DNA of 56,633 bases from Aphodosoma sp045631465 (GTDB lineage Bacteria; Bacteroidota; Bacteroidia; Bacteroidales; Paludibacteraceae). Where the stretch lies: positions 1 through 56,633 of the forward strand of contig JAZQUV010000035.1 of the NCBI GenBank assembly GCA_045631465.1, written 5' to 3'. Positions within the stretch are counted from its first letter, which is position 1. The number at the start of each line of letters is the position of its first letter. Below the pieces are notes generated by a model that saw only the letters and a list, made by a program, of their open reading frames with translations, did not search any database and was not told the origin of the DNA. Both the position numbers and the translations under genes were made by a program. Below, in pieces: positions 26,308 to 35,422 of this stretch.

Positions 26308-28116
26308 TCAAGGCTCCATTTTAGGGTGAAAATGTGCGTAAATAATTGATGCTTTGGACTTTCCGACAACTTCGGCAATTTCGGTTTCGGAAGCCAAAGA
26401 GATTCGTTTTACGGATTTGAAGTGGTTTAAGAGCAAATTTTTGGTTTTTTCGCCCACACCAACTATTTTGTCGAGCTCAGACTGAGTTTGTGACTTGCTT
26501 CGCCTGTCGCGATGGAAAGTGATAGCAAAACGATGGACCTCGTCTTGCACCGAAGCAAGAAATTTAAAAAGTGTGTCGGTTGGTTTGAGTCCAACCGAAC
26601 GTGGTGGAAAACCTACTAAAACTTCAGACGTGCGGTGCTTGTCATTTTTAGCTAAACCCGCAATAGCAATATTCAATCCTAATTCATCTTCAATCACACG
26701 ACGGACAACTCCCATCTGACCTTTGCCACCATCGGTTAGAATAAGGTCGGGTAGGGGAGTGCCTTCGGCAATCATACGACTATAGCGACGATGCACAACC
26801 TCTGCCATAGAAGCATAATCGTCGGGGCCAACCACAGTTTTTATGATATACTTACGATAGTCTTTTTTCGATGGTTTCGCCATTTTATAGACCACACAAG
26901 CAGCGACAGCATCGCTACCAGAAATATTGGAATTGTCGAAACACTCGATATGTTGTGGTAGTTTGTCGAGATAGAGACGCTCTTGTATCTCTTTTAATAA
27001 ACGCACTTGACGTTGCTCGGGATTGAGTTTCTCACTCTGCTTGTATTTATCGACACGATATTGCTTAACATTCTGAATACTAAGGTCTAAGAGTTTTTTC
27101 TTATCACCTTTTTGAGGTATAATGAAATTGACCTTATCTAGCTCAATATCAGGCATAAAGGGCACAATTACCTCGCGAGAAATACTCTTAAAGCGCTCGC
27201 GTAATTCGACAATTGCCAATGCAAGAATCTCTTCTTTTGGTTCGTCGAGCGTCTTTTTATACTCAATAGTAAATCCTTGCACAACGGAACCACCAGCAAT
27301 ACGCAAAATATTGATATAGGCACTTTGCTCATCCTCATCGTAACCAAAAACATCGATATCGTTATCGCTTGTAGTGGTGATAACAGTTTTTGATTGATAT
27401 TTTACGATTAAATCGTACTTTTCTTTAATTTTTTGTGCCTCTTCGAACTTGTATTCCGATGCTAATTGTTGCATTTGTTGCATCAAATAGTCGGTGATAA
27501 TATGCGAGCGACCTTTAGCAATTTCGCGGATTTCATCGATAAATTTTTGATAGTCCTCCTGCGACTGATGTCCAACACATGGTGCTAAACAATTTTTAAT
27601 ATGATACTGAAGGCAGACTTTATATTTGTGCGACTCGATACCTTGCAGAGTTAATGGATGCCTGCAAGTGCGGATAGGGTAGAGCTCGCTTATGAGTTCG
27701 AGCAATAGATCGAGGGTCCAACTACTAGGATAAGGGCCGAAATAATCGGCACCTCGCACTACGTTTCGAGTCTTGAAAACTCGAGGAAATGGCTCTTTTG
27801 TGATACACAACCACGGATAAGTTTTCCCATCTTTCAATAAAATATTATATCGTGGTTGGTATTTTTTTATAAGATTATTTTCTAAAAGTAGAGCATCAGC
27901 TTCGGTGTTAACACAAATATATTTTATATCGGCAATATTGTTGACTAATATATTTGTTTTTGCCGAATCGTGTACTTTATTAAAATACGATGAAACCCTA
28001 CGTTTTAGATTTTTTGCTTTACCTACATAAATAATTTTACCATCCGCATTGAAGTATTGATATACCCCAGGTGTGGATGGCATAACAGAAATAATCTGTT
28101 TTAAATTATCTTTCAT
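26308..28116 (-). CDS. uvrC: UvrABC excinuclease subunit C
   Basis: A 602-residue subunit that makes both incisions around damaged DNA after UvrA/UvrB loading. The start at 28116 (MKDNLKQIISVMPSTPGVY) is preferred to a longer start seven codons upstream. The GIY-YIG nuclease domain occupies about residues 12-95 (PGVYQYFNADGKIIYVGKAK). A UVR-type UvrB-binding segment lies around residues 200-235 (SEYKFEEAQKIKEKYD). The C-terminal RNase H-like nuclease includes IECFDNSNISGSDAVA (about 375-390). The last 60 residues are helix-hairpin-helix motifs (IVGVGEKTKNLLLNHF). Size and order are normal. It precedes apt but is divided from it by a short repeat. Confidence 0.97.
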   Translation of the reverse strand: MKDNLKQIISVMPSTPGVYQYFNADGKIIYVGKAKNLKRRVSSYFNKVHDSAKTNILVNNIADIKYICVNTEADALLLENNLIKKYQPRYNILLKDGKTYPWLCITKEPFPRVFKTRNVVRGADYFGPYPSSWTLDLLLELISELYPIRTCRHPLTLQGIESHKYKVCLQYHIKNCLAPCVGHQSQEDYQKFIDEIREIAKGRSHIITDYLMQQMQQLASEYKFEEAQKIKEKYDLIVKYQSKTVITTTSDNDIDVFGYDEDEQSAYINILRIAGGSVVQGFTIEYKKTLDEPKEEILALAIVELRERFKSISREVIVPFMPDIELDKVNFIIPQKGDKKKLLDLSIQNVKQYRVDKYKQSEKLNPEQRQVRLLKEIQERLYLDKLPQHIECFDNSNISGSDAVAACVVYKMAKPSKKDYRKYIIKTVVGPDDYASMAEVVHRRYSRMIAEGTPLPDLILTDGGKGQMGVVRRVIEDELGLNIAIAGLAKNDKHRTSEVLVGFPPRSVGLKPTDTLFKFLASVQDEVHRFAITFHRDRRSKSQTQSELDKIVGVGEKTKNLLLNHFKSVKRISLASETEIAEVVGKSKASIIYAHFHPKMEP

Positions 28117-28179
28117 AGTAGGTAAAAATAAAAACAATATAAAATATTGGAGACGTAATATATTGCGTCTCTACTATTA

Positions 28180-28704
28180 TTAGAAATGTAAAAGAGATTC
28201 AACTTCTATTTCATAGCCGAATACTTTGCGACCTTCGAGGAAATCGAGTTCGACAAGGAAGTTGACATAAATCTTTTTCACACCAAATTTTTTAACCAAA
28301 TCACAAGCAGCTTTCATAGTACCACCTGTAGCAAGAAGGTCGTCGTGGATGAGAACTACATCATTTTCATCGAGAGAATCGGCATGAATTTGTATAACAT
28401 CTTCGCCATATTCTTTACCATAAGATATTTCGATAACATCGGCTGGGAGTTTACCTTTTTTGCGAATAGGCACAAATCCAACACCGAGTTTATTACCAAG
28501 AACAGGAGCCATAATAAAACCACGAGATTCAATACCTACTACTTTAGTAATACCTTTATCTTTGTAAAGACGATACATTTCGTCTTCGAAAAATTTCATA
28601 CAATCAGGATTTTTGAATGCTGTTGTAAGGTCTTTAAATATAATTCCAGTAATAGGAAAATCCACTATATCGCGGATATTTGATTTTACTTCTTCGATTG
28701 TCAT
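28180..28704 (-). CDS. apt: Adenine phosphoribosyltransferase
   Basis: A 174-residue cytoplasmic enzyme that converts adenine and PRPP to AMP in purine salvage. The PRPP-binding loop VVLIHDDLLATGGTM (about residues 115-129) and the early motif FPITGIIFKDLTT (about 16-28) are diagnostic, as is the ESRGFI hairpin (about 59-64). Length is typical. It sits between uvrC and mnmG on the minus strand. A palindrome related to AGACGCAAAATTTTGCGTCT follows its stop (about 28149-28175). Confidence 0.97.
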   Translation of the reverse strand: MTIEEVKSNIRDIVDFPITGIIFKDLTTAFKNPDCMKFFEDEMYRLYKDKGITKVVGIESRGFIMAPVLGNKLGVGFVPIRKKGKLPADVIEISYGKEYGEDVIQIHADSLDENDVVLIHDDLLATGGTMKAACDLVKKFGVKKIYVNFLVELDFLEGRKVFGYEIEVESLLHF

Positions 28705-28907
28705 AACTATTTTTAATTAGTATTTTTTATATATTATTTTATTTGTTTTTAGCTACGCTCAAGACTTTTACTGATGCTCAATAAAAAAAATATTATTTAA
28801 AAAACTTCGTTTTTAAAGTCTTATAATAAATTTAATAAGACAAAAATAAATTTTTGCTTTATTAAATTTATTATAATCCTTGAATATTTTTTATACTCGC
28901 TTATAGT

Positions 28908-28929
28908 AAAAGTTCCACGTGGAACTTTT
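28908..28929. other. parS-like palindrome
   Basis: A perfect 22-bp palindrome with core GTTCCACGTGGAAC. This fits the ParB/Spo0J site consensus TGTTNCACGTGNAACA over 14 of 16 positions; only the outer T/A pair differs. It lies in the AT-rich gap between apt and mnmG, about 2 kb from the DnaA-box cluster at 30967-31012. A weak terminator role for mnmG is the alternative, since A and T runs flank the stem. Confidence 0.6.
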
Positions 28930-28973
28930 ATAATAAAAGTATATTTAATAAAAAAATATAGTTGCCATATATA

Positions 28974-30851
28974 TTATCTACCCAACATCACAAGTAGTAC
29001 GTTGATATCATTAGGTGATATACCTGGTATACGACTTGCTTGTCCGATAGTTTGAGGACGTATTTTATTGAGTTTTTGGCGTGCTTCGGTAGAAAGAGAT
29101 TGGATAGTAGAGTAGTCGAATTTATCAGAAATATTTATATAATCAAGACGTTGGAGTTTGTCGGCTACCATACGTTCGCGATCGATATAACCTGAATATT
29201 TGATAAGAATTTCGGCTGCTTCGAGTATCTCTTCACGACGAGATTCTTCGATATAATCTGTTTGACGACGAAGTTCTGGTATAACGTCTAAAAGATTATT
29301 TATAGTAAGTTGAGGACGCAATAAGAAATCAAAAAGACGCATTGTTTGGCGTGCTGGAGTAGAACCAACAGATACAAGAAAATCGTTTATCATATCTTGA
29401 CGCACCGAATAGTTGCGAGTAAACTCAATGAAGTTAGATATAGTTTCGCGTTTAGAAGTCATTAAGTCATATCTATCACGTTTAGATAAACCTAATTTAT
29501 ATGATTTTTCGGTCAAGCGCATATCGGCATCATCTTGGCGAAGGAGAATACGATATTCGGCACGAGAAGTGAACATACGGTATGGTTCGTCGACACCTTT
29601 AGTAACTAAATCGTCGATGAGTACACCAATATAAGCCTCGTCGCGACGAAGAATGAATGGTTCGCCACCATGACAATTTATATGAGCATTGACACCAGCA
29701 ACGAGACCTTGACCAGCTGCTTCTTCATAACCTGTAGTACCATTGACTTGTCCGGCAAAGAAAAGATTCTTTACTAATTTAGTTTCGAGAGTATGATAGA
29801 GTTGAGTAGGGTCGAAGAAATCGTACTCGATAGCATAACCAGGACGATAGGCTTTCATATTCTCTAAACCAGGAACAGTGCGTAAAGCAGCAAACTGAAC
29901 ATCCATAGGTAGAGATGAAGAAAAACCATTGATATAATATTCTTGAGTATTATGTCCCTCAGGTTCGATGAATAGTTGGTGTTGGTCCTTATCAGCAAAA
30001 GTAACAATCTTAGTTTCGATACTTGGACAATAACGAGGACCTATACTTTGAATTTGACCATTATAAAGAGGTGAATCTTTTAGACCACTACTAAGAATTT
30101 CGTGAGTAGCATCAGATGTGTAAGTAATCCAACAAGGTTGTTGAGGAAGTGGACGTGATTTGAAGTCAAGAAAAGAGAATTTATGAAAGTCATTTTCACC
30201 ATCTTGACGTTGTAATTTACTGAAATCTATAGAGTTACCATTAATACGCACAGGAGTACCAGTCTTCATACGGTCGGTAGTGAAACCTATAGATTTTAAT
30301 TGTTCAGTAACACCAAATGATGATGGTTCGGATATACGACCACCAACTATCTGGGTACGACCAATATGCATGAGACCATTAAGAAAAGTGCCAGCAGTAA
30401 GAATAACACTATTAGCTTGAAAATCAACACCTAAAGTTGTTTTTACACCTTTTACAACATTGTTTTCGATTATTAATTCAGTAACAGTATCTTGCCAAAT
30501 ATCGAGATTAGGAGTAGCATCGAGTATCTCGCGCCACTTCATAATGAAATGCATACGATCGGACTGACTACGTGGACTCCACATAGCCGGACCCTTACTT
30601 CTATTCAACATACGAAATTGAATAGCAGTCATATCGGTAACAATACCCATATAACCACCAAGGGCATCTATCTCACGAACAATCTGACCTTTGGCAATAC
30701 CACCCACTGCAGGATTACAACTCATTTGTGCTATCTTATTCATATCCATAGTAATAAGAAGAGTCTTACTACCCATATTAGCAGAAGCACATGCTGCCTC
30801 ACATCCTGCATGACCAGCACCAATAACTATTACATCATACTGAAAATTCAT
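28974..30851 (-). CDS. mnmG: tRNA uridine-34 modification enzyme MnmG (GidA)
   Basis: A 625-residue FAD enzyme that, with MnmE, adds the carboxymethylaminomethyl group to U34 of several tRNAs. The N-terminal FAD-binding motif VIGAGHAGCEAACASANMG is at about residues 9-27. The MnmG signatures GGIAKGQIVREIDALGG (about 50-66) and GTTGYEEAAGQG (about 365-376) are present, and the length matches the family. MnmG often lies beside the replication origin in bacteria. Here the gap beyond its start contains DnaA-box-like sites, and a parS-like palindrome lies just after its stop. Confidence 0.97.
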   Translation of the reverse strand: MNFQYDVIVIGAGHAGCEAACASANMGSKTLLITMDMNKIAQMSCNPAVGGIAKGQIVREIDALGGYMGIVTDMTAIQFRMLNRSKGPAMWSPRSQSDRMHFIMKWREILDATPNLDIWQDTVTELIIENNVVKGVKTTLGVDFQANSVILTAGTFLNGLMHIGRTQIVGGRISEPSSFGVTEQLKSIGFTTDRMKTGTPVRINGNSIDFSKLQRQDGENDFHKFSFLDFKSRPLPQQPCWITYTSDATHEILSSGLKDSPLYNGQIQSIGPRYCPSIETKIVTFADKDQHQLFIEPEGHNTQEYYINGFSSSLPMDVQFAALRTVPGLENMKAYRPGYAIEYDFFDPTQLYHTLETKLVKNLFFAGQVNGTTGYEEAAGQGLVAGVNAHINCHGGEPFILRRDEAYIGVLIDDLVTKGVDEPYRMFTSRAEYRILLRQDDADMRLTEKSYKLGLSKRDRYDLMTSKRETISNFIEFTRNYSVRQDMINDFLVSVGSTPARQTMRLFDFLLRPQLTINNLLDVIPELRRQTDYIEESRREEILEAAEILIKYSGYIDRERMVADKLQRLDYINISDKFDYSTIQSLSTEARQKLNKIRPQTIGQASRIPGISPNDINVLLVMLGR

Positions 30852-30954
30852 AAAACAATTTTATATGTACATAAATAACTTGCAAAGTTAATACTTTTTT
30901 TAGATTATTACAATAGCTATTTTAAATATTTAGCATAAACCTATGCAGTGTTAG

Positions 30955-31215
30955 TAATAGAGCACTTTATTAACAAAAGTTATTAACAAACATGTGAATT
31001 ATGTGTGGATAAAAAATAATAAATATTTAAAGAAAGGTATTGCAATTACGAAAAAATAAAATATATGGAAAAGAAAATAAATAAAGCAAGAAAAAGTTTT
31101 TATTTTTTTATAAAAATATTTAACACTATTTTTAACATAGCTAATTTATTGATAAATAATTTATTATTATACTTTACTAACATTTTCAACACCTAATAAT
31201 TATTATCATTTTTTA
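30955..31215. other. Candidate replication origin region with DnaA boxes
   Basis: An AT-rich gap of about 430 bases lies between mnmG and the radical SAM gene. A perfect DnaA box, TTATCCACA, is on the minus strand at 31004-31012. Three 9-mers with one mismatch to TTATNCACA precede it: TTATTAACA at 30967-30975 and 30980-30988, and (minus strand) TAATTCACA at 30993-31001. Spacing is 13, 13 and 11 bases. An almost pure A/T stretch follows (about 31030-31215), suitable for strand opening. Genes left of it run left (the nearest ones without exception to 12.6 kb), and most right of it run right, including metG and the rRNA operon. Origin function is inferred. Confidence 0.45.
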
Positions 31216-31281
31216 TTTTATTAAAAAGAAAAAGAAAAATCTAAAATGATAGTTTGTGAAAAAGCCACTGTACCCCCTTGT

Positions 31282-32259
31282 TTATTCATTACAATTGCAA
31301 CATATATCAAAAGATGCTCTATCGGTAAGCAGTTTATTTCTGAAATCAATAGATTTTTTATTTTTCCATATATTTTCAATAGAATCTTTATTTATGTTAT
31401 CATACATATATTTTTCTTGTTTGTCGAAGCAGCATGGTAACACATTGCCATCGGCTGAGATTACAACACCGGTCCAAGCACGGAGGCATGCATGAGTAAA
31501 AGATTTTTTTATTTTCCATATACCATTTTTTTCTTCATATCTACTATACTTATTTATAGTAGGTATTATATCTTTGTTTTGGTTTGGATTATGTATTTGA
31601 GCCGATTTAATCGATATTTTGTCAGCACCCCAGGTAGGTGCCAATCTTCTAAAATCTTCTATTTGATGTTCATTGAATTTGAATACAATAAATTGAGCTT
31701 CAATGCAAGGAGTTTTACTATTCAATTCTTTTTTTACTTCATTTATAAATTTTATAGCTTCTATTGCTTTAGATAATTCTCCTCCGCGACGATACTTTTC
31801 ATATACCTCTTGTGTAGTTCCATCTATAGATATTATTATTCTATCAAGTCCAGAGGCAACAATATTTTTTGCAGTTACTTTATCTATAAGTTGTCCGTTA
31901 GTAGATGTTATGGCATAAATATTGTATTGTTTAGCATAAGAAATATATTCTGCAAATTTTTTATTTAATAGAGGTTCGCCTTGAAAGTAGAATATAGCAT
32001 CGAGTAGGGTAGTGCCTATTTCATCTATAATAGAACAAAAATCATCATAAGGTAAAAAATTATTTTTTCTATTAGTCAACAAATTTCCTACATCGCATTG
32101 AGGGCATTTTAAATTGCAATGAGAAGATAGTTCTAATGATGCAAAAGAAGGTTTACCATATATATATGTCTTTTTGGTGATGCGTGATACTACAAAACCG
32201 AACAAATTTTTAGAGAAATTGATAAATTTATAAAAATTAATAAAAGTAAAATACTTCAT
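31282..32259 (-). CDS. Radical SAM protein with SPASM-like C-terminal cysteines
   Basis: A 325-residue protein. The radical SAM iron-sulfur motif is CNLKCPQC (CxxxxCxxC-like spacing is CNLKCPQC; about residues 48-55), followed by FQGEPLLN and SIDGTTQEVYEKYR, both usual for the family. The C-terminal part has ACLRAWTG, VLPCCFD and FDICCNCNE, cysteines typical of a SPASM domain binding extra clusters. Such proteins modify peptides, sugars or cofactors, but no partner peptide is obvious nearby. It has an N-terminal basic, partly hydrophobic segment (residues about 1-30). The neighbours are the origin-like gap on one side and a divergent lipoprotein gene on the other. Substrate unknown. Confidence 0.85.
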   Translation of the reverse strand: MKYFTFINFYKFINFSKNLFGFVVSRITKKTYIYGKPSFASLELSSHCNLKCPQCDVGNLLTNRKNNFLPYDDFCSIIDEIGTTLLDAIFYFQGEPLLNKKFAEYISYAKQYNIYAITSTNGQLIDKVTAKNIVASGLDRIIISIDGTTQEVYEKYRRGGELSKAIEAIKFINEVKKELNSKTPCIEAQFIVFKFNEHQIEDFRRLAPTWGADKISIKSAQIHNPNQNKDIIPTINKYSRYEEKNGIWKIKKSFTHACLRAWTGVVISADGNVLPCCFDKQEKYMYDNINKDSIENIWKNKKSIDFRNKLLTDRASFDICCNCNE

Positions 32260-32324
32260 AATAAAAACATATATTTATTTAATAATCAGTATATTATAAA
32301 AAAATATAATAGTTAACATTTTTT

Positions 32325-32369
32325 GTTACAAATTTAGTAATAATATTTTAATTTTTATTTGTATATTTG
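32325..32369 (+). promoter_or_regulatory. Promoter of the TPR lipoprotein gene
   Basis: TATATTTG at 32362-32369 matches the Bacteroidetes -7 element; a TTG lies near 32325, somewhat further than usual. The predicted transcript has an AT-rich leader of about 75 bases before the start at 32452. Confidence 0.55.
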
Positions 32370-32451
32370 CAAGGAATTATGATTTTGGGAATCTACGTAC
32401 TTAAATATATTATAAGTAAATAATAATCAACAACTTAATATTTTTTTAATT

Positions 32452-34128
32452 ATGAAAAAACAAACATTAATTTTGACTTTAGCACTTGTAGTGCTTACTT
32501 TTTTTGGTTGTAAACCTCCAAAAGAATTTATTGATTCAATCAAAGCCACTCCAAATCCTGCTGAATACAAAGGTGGTAAAATTGAAGTAGTATTTGAAGG
32601 TAACTTCCCTAACAAATACTTTGGTAAAAAAATGACAATGACAGTTACTCCTGTGTTGACAACAGCTGATGGTAAAACATACAAAGCTCAACCAGTAGAA
32701 TACCAAGGTGAAAAAGTTAAAGATAATAATGAAATTATCAAATACAAAGTAGGTGGTAAATATTCACAAACAGCTACATGGGATTATGTAGAAGGTATGG
32801 AAAATGGTGTTATCACTCTCGAAGCAGCTGGTAAATATGGTAAAAAAGAGTACACTCTTGATCCAATTAAAGTTATCGATGGTGTAAACATTACTCCACT
32901 TTTGGTTACTGTAAAAGCTGGTACAGATGATTTGAAAGCTGCTATCACAGCTGACAAATTCCAACGTATCATCGAAGAAACTACAGATGCACAAATCAAA
33001 TTCTTGGTTAACCAATCAAACATCCGTGGTTCTGAGAAAAAAACAGAAGCTATTGTTAACTTGACAAAAGCTATCAAAGAAGCAAAAGCTGCTGAAAACA
33101 AAGAATTCAAAGGTATTGAAATCAGCTCTTATGCATCTCCAGAAGGTGAACTTGACTGGAACGAAAAACTTTCTAACCGTCGTGGTGAAGCTTCTTCAAA
33201 ATATATCAACCGTGAGTTGAAAAAATTGAAAGCTTCTGTAAATATCGATTCTAAATTCACAGCTGAAGACTGGGATGGTTTCCAAAAATTGGTTGAAGCT
33301 TCTTCTATAGAAGATAAAGCTGTTATCCTTCGCGTTCTTTCTATGTATACTGACCCACAACAACGTGAACAAGAAATCAAAAACATCGCAGTTGCTTACA
33401 AAGCTATTGCTGAAGAAATTCTTCCAGAACTTCGTCGTTCAAAAATGACTTTGACTGTAAATGTTATTGGTAAATCAGATGCTGAAATTGATTCACTTGC
33501 AAAAGTTGATGCAAAACAACTTAATGTAGAAGAACTTCTTTATGCTGCTACTTTGGTTGCTGACAATGCAGCTAAAGCTGAAATCTATACAAAAGCTACT
33601 GAAATTTATTCAAACGACTATCGTACATTCAACAACCTTGGTATGGTTCTTTATGCTCAAGGTAAATGTGAAGAAGCTGGTCGTTGCTTCGCTAAAGCTT
33701 TGGAAATGGCTCCTAACTGTCCAAATGTAAACTATAACAATGGTCTTATCGCTCTTTGCAAAAAAGATATTGCTAAAGCTGAAGAATTCTTCGGTAAAGC
33801 AGGTGGTGTAGGTAAAGATCTTGATTATGCAAATGGTGCTATTGCTATCTTGAAAGGTAACTACAAAAAAGCTGCTGAATTGTTTGGTGCTGCTGCAACT
33901 AACAATGCTGCTCTTGCTAACATCCTTAACAAAAACAATGGTGCTGCTCGTAAAGCTTTGGACAACGTAGCAAATCCTAACGCTGTAACATCTTATTTGA
34001 AAGCTATTCTTGCTGCTCGCACTAACAATGCTGCTGAATACGAAAAAAATATCGAAGAAGCTGCTAAATGTGCTAAACTTGCAGAACGTGCTAAAACAGA
34101 TGTTGAATTTGTAAACGTACGTAAATAA
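32452..34128 (+). CDS. Abundant TPR-containing outer-membrane lipoprotein
   Basis: A 558-residue lipoprotein with signal peptide and lipobox LTFFGC (cysteine at about residue 20). Residues about 20-150 form a beta-rich domain. Around residues 210-260 the segment IEISSYASPEGELDWNEKLS followed by NRRGEA resembles the peptidoglycan-binding OmpA C-terminal motif. Residues about 360-480 form tetratricopeptide-like helices (YRTFNNLGMVLYAQGKCEEA). Codon use is strongly biased to GGT, GCT, CGT, AAC and TTC, unlike neighbours, a sign of high expression. Strong promoter-like and terminator signals flank it. It resembles Bacteroidetes immunoreactive or OmpA-linked surface lipoproteins. The exact family name is uncertain. 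Confidence 0.8.
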   Translation: MKKQTLILTLALVVLTFFGCKPPKEFIDSIKATPNPAEYKGGKIEVVFEGNFPNKYFGKKMTMTVTPVLTTADGKTYKAQPVEYQGEKVKDNNEIIKYKVGGKYSQTATWDYVEGMENGVITLEAAGKYGKKEYTLDPIKVIDGVNITPLLVTVKAGTDDLKAAITADKFQRIIEETTDAQIKFLVNQSNIRGSEKKTEAIVNLTKAIKEAKAAENKEFKGIEISSYASPEGELDWNEKLSNRRGEASSKYINRELKKLKASVNIDSKFTAEDWDGFQKLVEASSIEDKAVILRVLSMYTDPQQREQEIKNIAVAYKAIAEEILPELRRSKMTLTVNVIGKSDAEIDSLAKVDAKQLNVEELLYAATLVADNAAKAEIYTKATEIYSNDYRTFNNLGMVLYAQGKCEEAGRCFAKALEMAPNCPNVNYNNGLIALCKKDIAKAEEFFGKAGGVGKDLDYANGAIAILKGNYKKAAELFGAAATNNAALANILNKNNGAARKALDNVANPNAVTSYLKAILAARTNNAAEYEKNIEEAAKCAKLAERAKTDVEFVNVRK

Positions 34129-34147
34129 TATATATTATTTATAATTG

Positions 34148-34181
34148 AAAAAGGCTGGCAAATTATTTGTCAGCCTTTTTT
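34148..34181 (+). terminator. Terminator of the TPR lipoprotein gene
   Basis: AAAAGGCTGGCAAA pairs with TTTGTCAGCCTTTT around a short loop, and a T-run follows. It lies about 20 bases after the stop and also could act in the reverse direction. Confidence 0.9.
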
Positions 34182-34240
34182 ATATATATAGAATAAATAA
34201 AACTATGGAAAATAAGGAAAAAAGAGAAACTATAGAAAAA

Positions 34241-35236
34241 TTATTTCCAATGAAGATTTGTTTTATTGTAGAAAGATATTGAAATTAAAATAGTTATTAT
34301 ATATAAAGGATATAATAATGACATTATTGTAAATAGTATAGGATAATATTTTAAGACTCTATATTGTTTGTATTTAAATAGATATGGTAGCATTATTATA
34401 TTTTGGATGATAAAAATTATTAAAATAATTAGTAAAGAGAAATGCGGAATGAGGAATGGAGATGATATGATGAATAAATTTATTAATACTACCAATATAG
34501 CTGTGAATATAGTAGGTAGGTCGGTGTAGTTTATTGATTTAGCAGCCCAGCGAGTGCGTTGAAGTAGAAATTTTTTTAGAGAATTTGTGGCTTTAGTTTT
34601 TACAATATAGTTGGCGTCGTAGAGATAATTTATAGATTCACTGTTTTTTTTGAAAGCATGAAGCATAAACATATCGTCGCCCGATGCTATATTTTTGTTG
34701 ATTTTATCGATGTATTGAAGATATTTAGTACGACGCACTATTAGGTTGGCACCATTGCACATAATAGGATTTTTGATTAGTGCAGTATATGCTGTAATAG
34801 CTTGTAAAGAAGCAAATTCTATTTTCTCTATAATATTAAAAACACCCTTTTCATCGATAATATCAACTGCGCCTAAGAGCATATCAGAGTTGTGGTTTGA
34901 TAGATATTGGTGGGCTAAATAGAGGTAATCTTTGTTGAGTGTGCAATCGGCATCGGTAAATATTAAGTATTCTGATTGTGCTATTTTGCTAGCTTCGATT
35001 AGTGCTGATTTTTTGCCTTTTCCTGTGTTTTTTATTACTTTTATATAGTTATATTTTTGTGAGTAGTTGAGTAGAAAATTGTAGGTTTCATCGGTAGAAT
35101 TGTCATCAACGAATATTACTTCGCTTGGTTTGAAAGATTGATTTTCTATAGATTCAAGCAGAGTGGGTAGGTTGCTTATTTCGTTGCGACAAGCAATTAT
35201 GAATGAGGAATGAGGAATGAGGAATGAGGAATTCAT
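34241..35236 (-). CDS. Membrane-associated family 2 glycosyltransferase
   Basis: A 331-residue GT2 enzyme that should transfer a sugar from a nucleotide sugar to an unknown acceptor. The catalytic domain (residues about 12-220) has the usual opening FIIACRNEISNL, the VDDNSTD motif, FTDADC (DxD-type, about residue 90-95) and GDDMFML; QRTRWAAKS follows, the RW motif of processive-type members. The C-terminal 100 residues hold three or four membrane segments. The first dozen residues (MNSSFLIPHSSF) are translated from a GAGGAAT tandem repeat (35205-35232), and a related repeat encodes PFLIPHFSL near 34450. The true start may therefore lie elsewhere; start confidence is low. Confidence 0.8.
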   Translation of the reverse strand: MNSSFLIPHSSFIIACRNEISNLPTLLESIENQSFKPSEVIFVDDNSTDETYNFLLNYSQKYNYIKVIKNTGKGKKSALIEASKIAQSEYLIFTDADCTLNKDYLYLAHQYLSNHNSDMLLGAVDIIDEKGVFNIIEKIEFASLQAITAYTALIKNPIMCNGANLIVRRTKYLQYIDKINKNIASGDDMFMLHAFKKNSESINYLYDANYIVKTKATNSLKKFLLQRTRWAAKSINYTDLPTIFTAILVVLINLFIISSPFLIPHFSLLIILIIFIIQNIIMLPYLFKYKQYRVLKYYPILFTIMSLLYPLYIITILISISFYNKTNLHWK

Positions 35237-35422
35237 AAAATGTTATTTTAATAGAAAGCTATAGATATTACAAAGTTAATATATTTTTTTTATATGAGGG
35301 TTGTGGTTTAGTAAAAAAATTAGTAAATTTGCAGATTATATAATTTACTAAAATCTGTTGCAGCTCGGAAAAACTTAAGTAAGTTTAGTTTTTCACTTGG
35401 TTTGCTACTTTTTTTCACTATT

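Noticed and set aside
35402..35422. Start of recG at TTG 35402
   Set aside because: The ATG at 35423 gives the usual RecG beginning, and the extra residues are hydrophobic and atypical.
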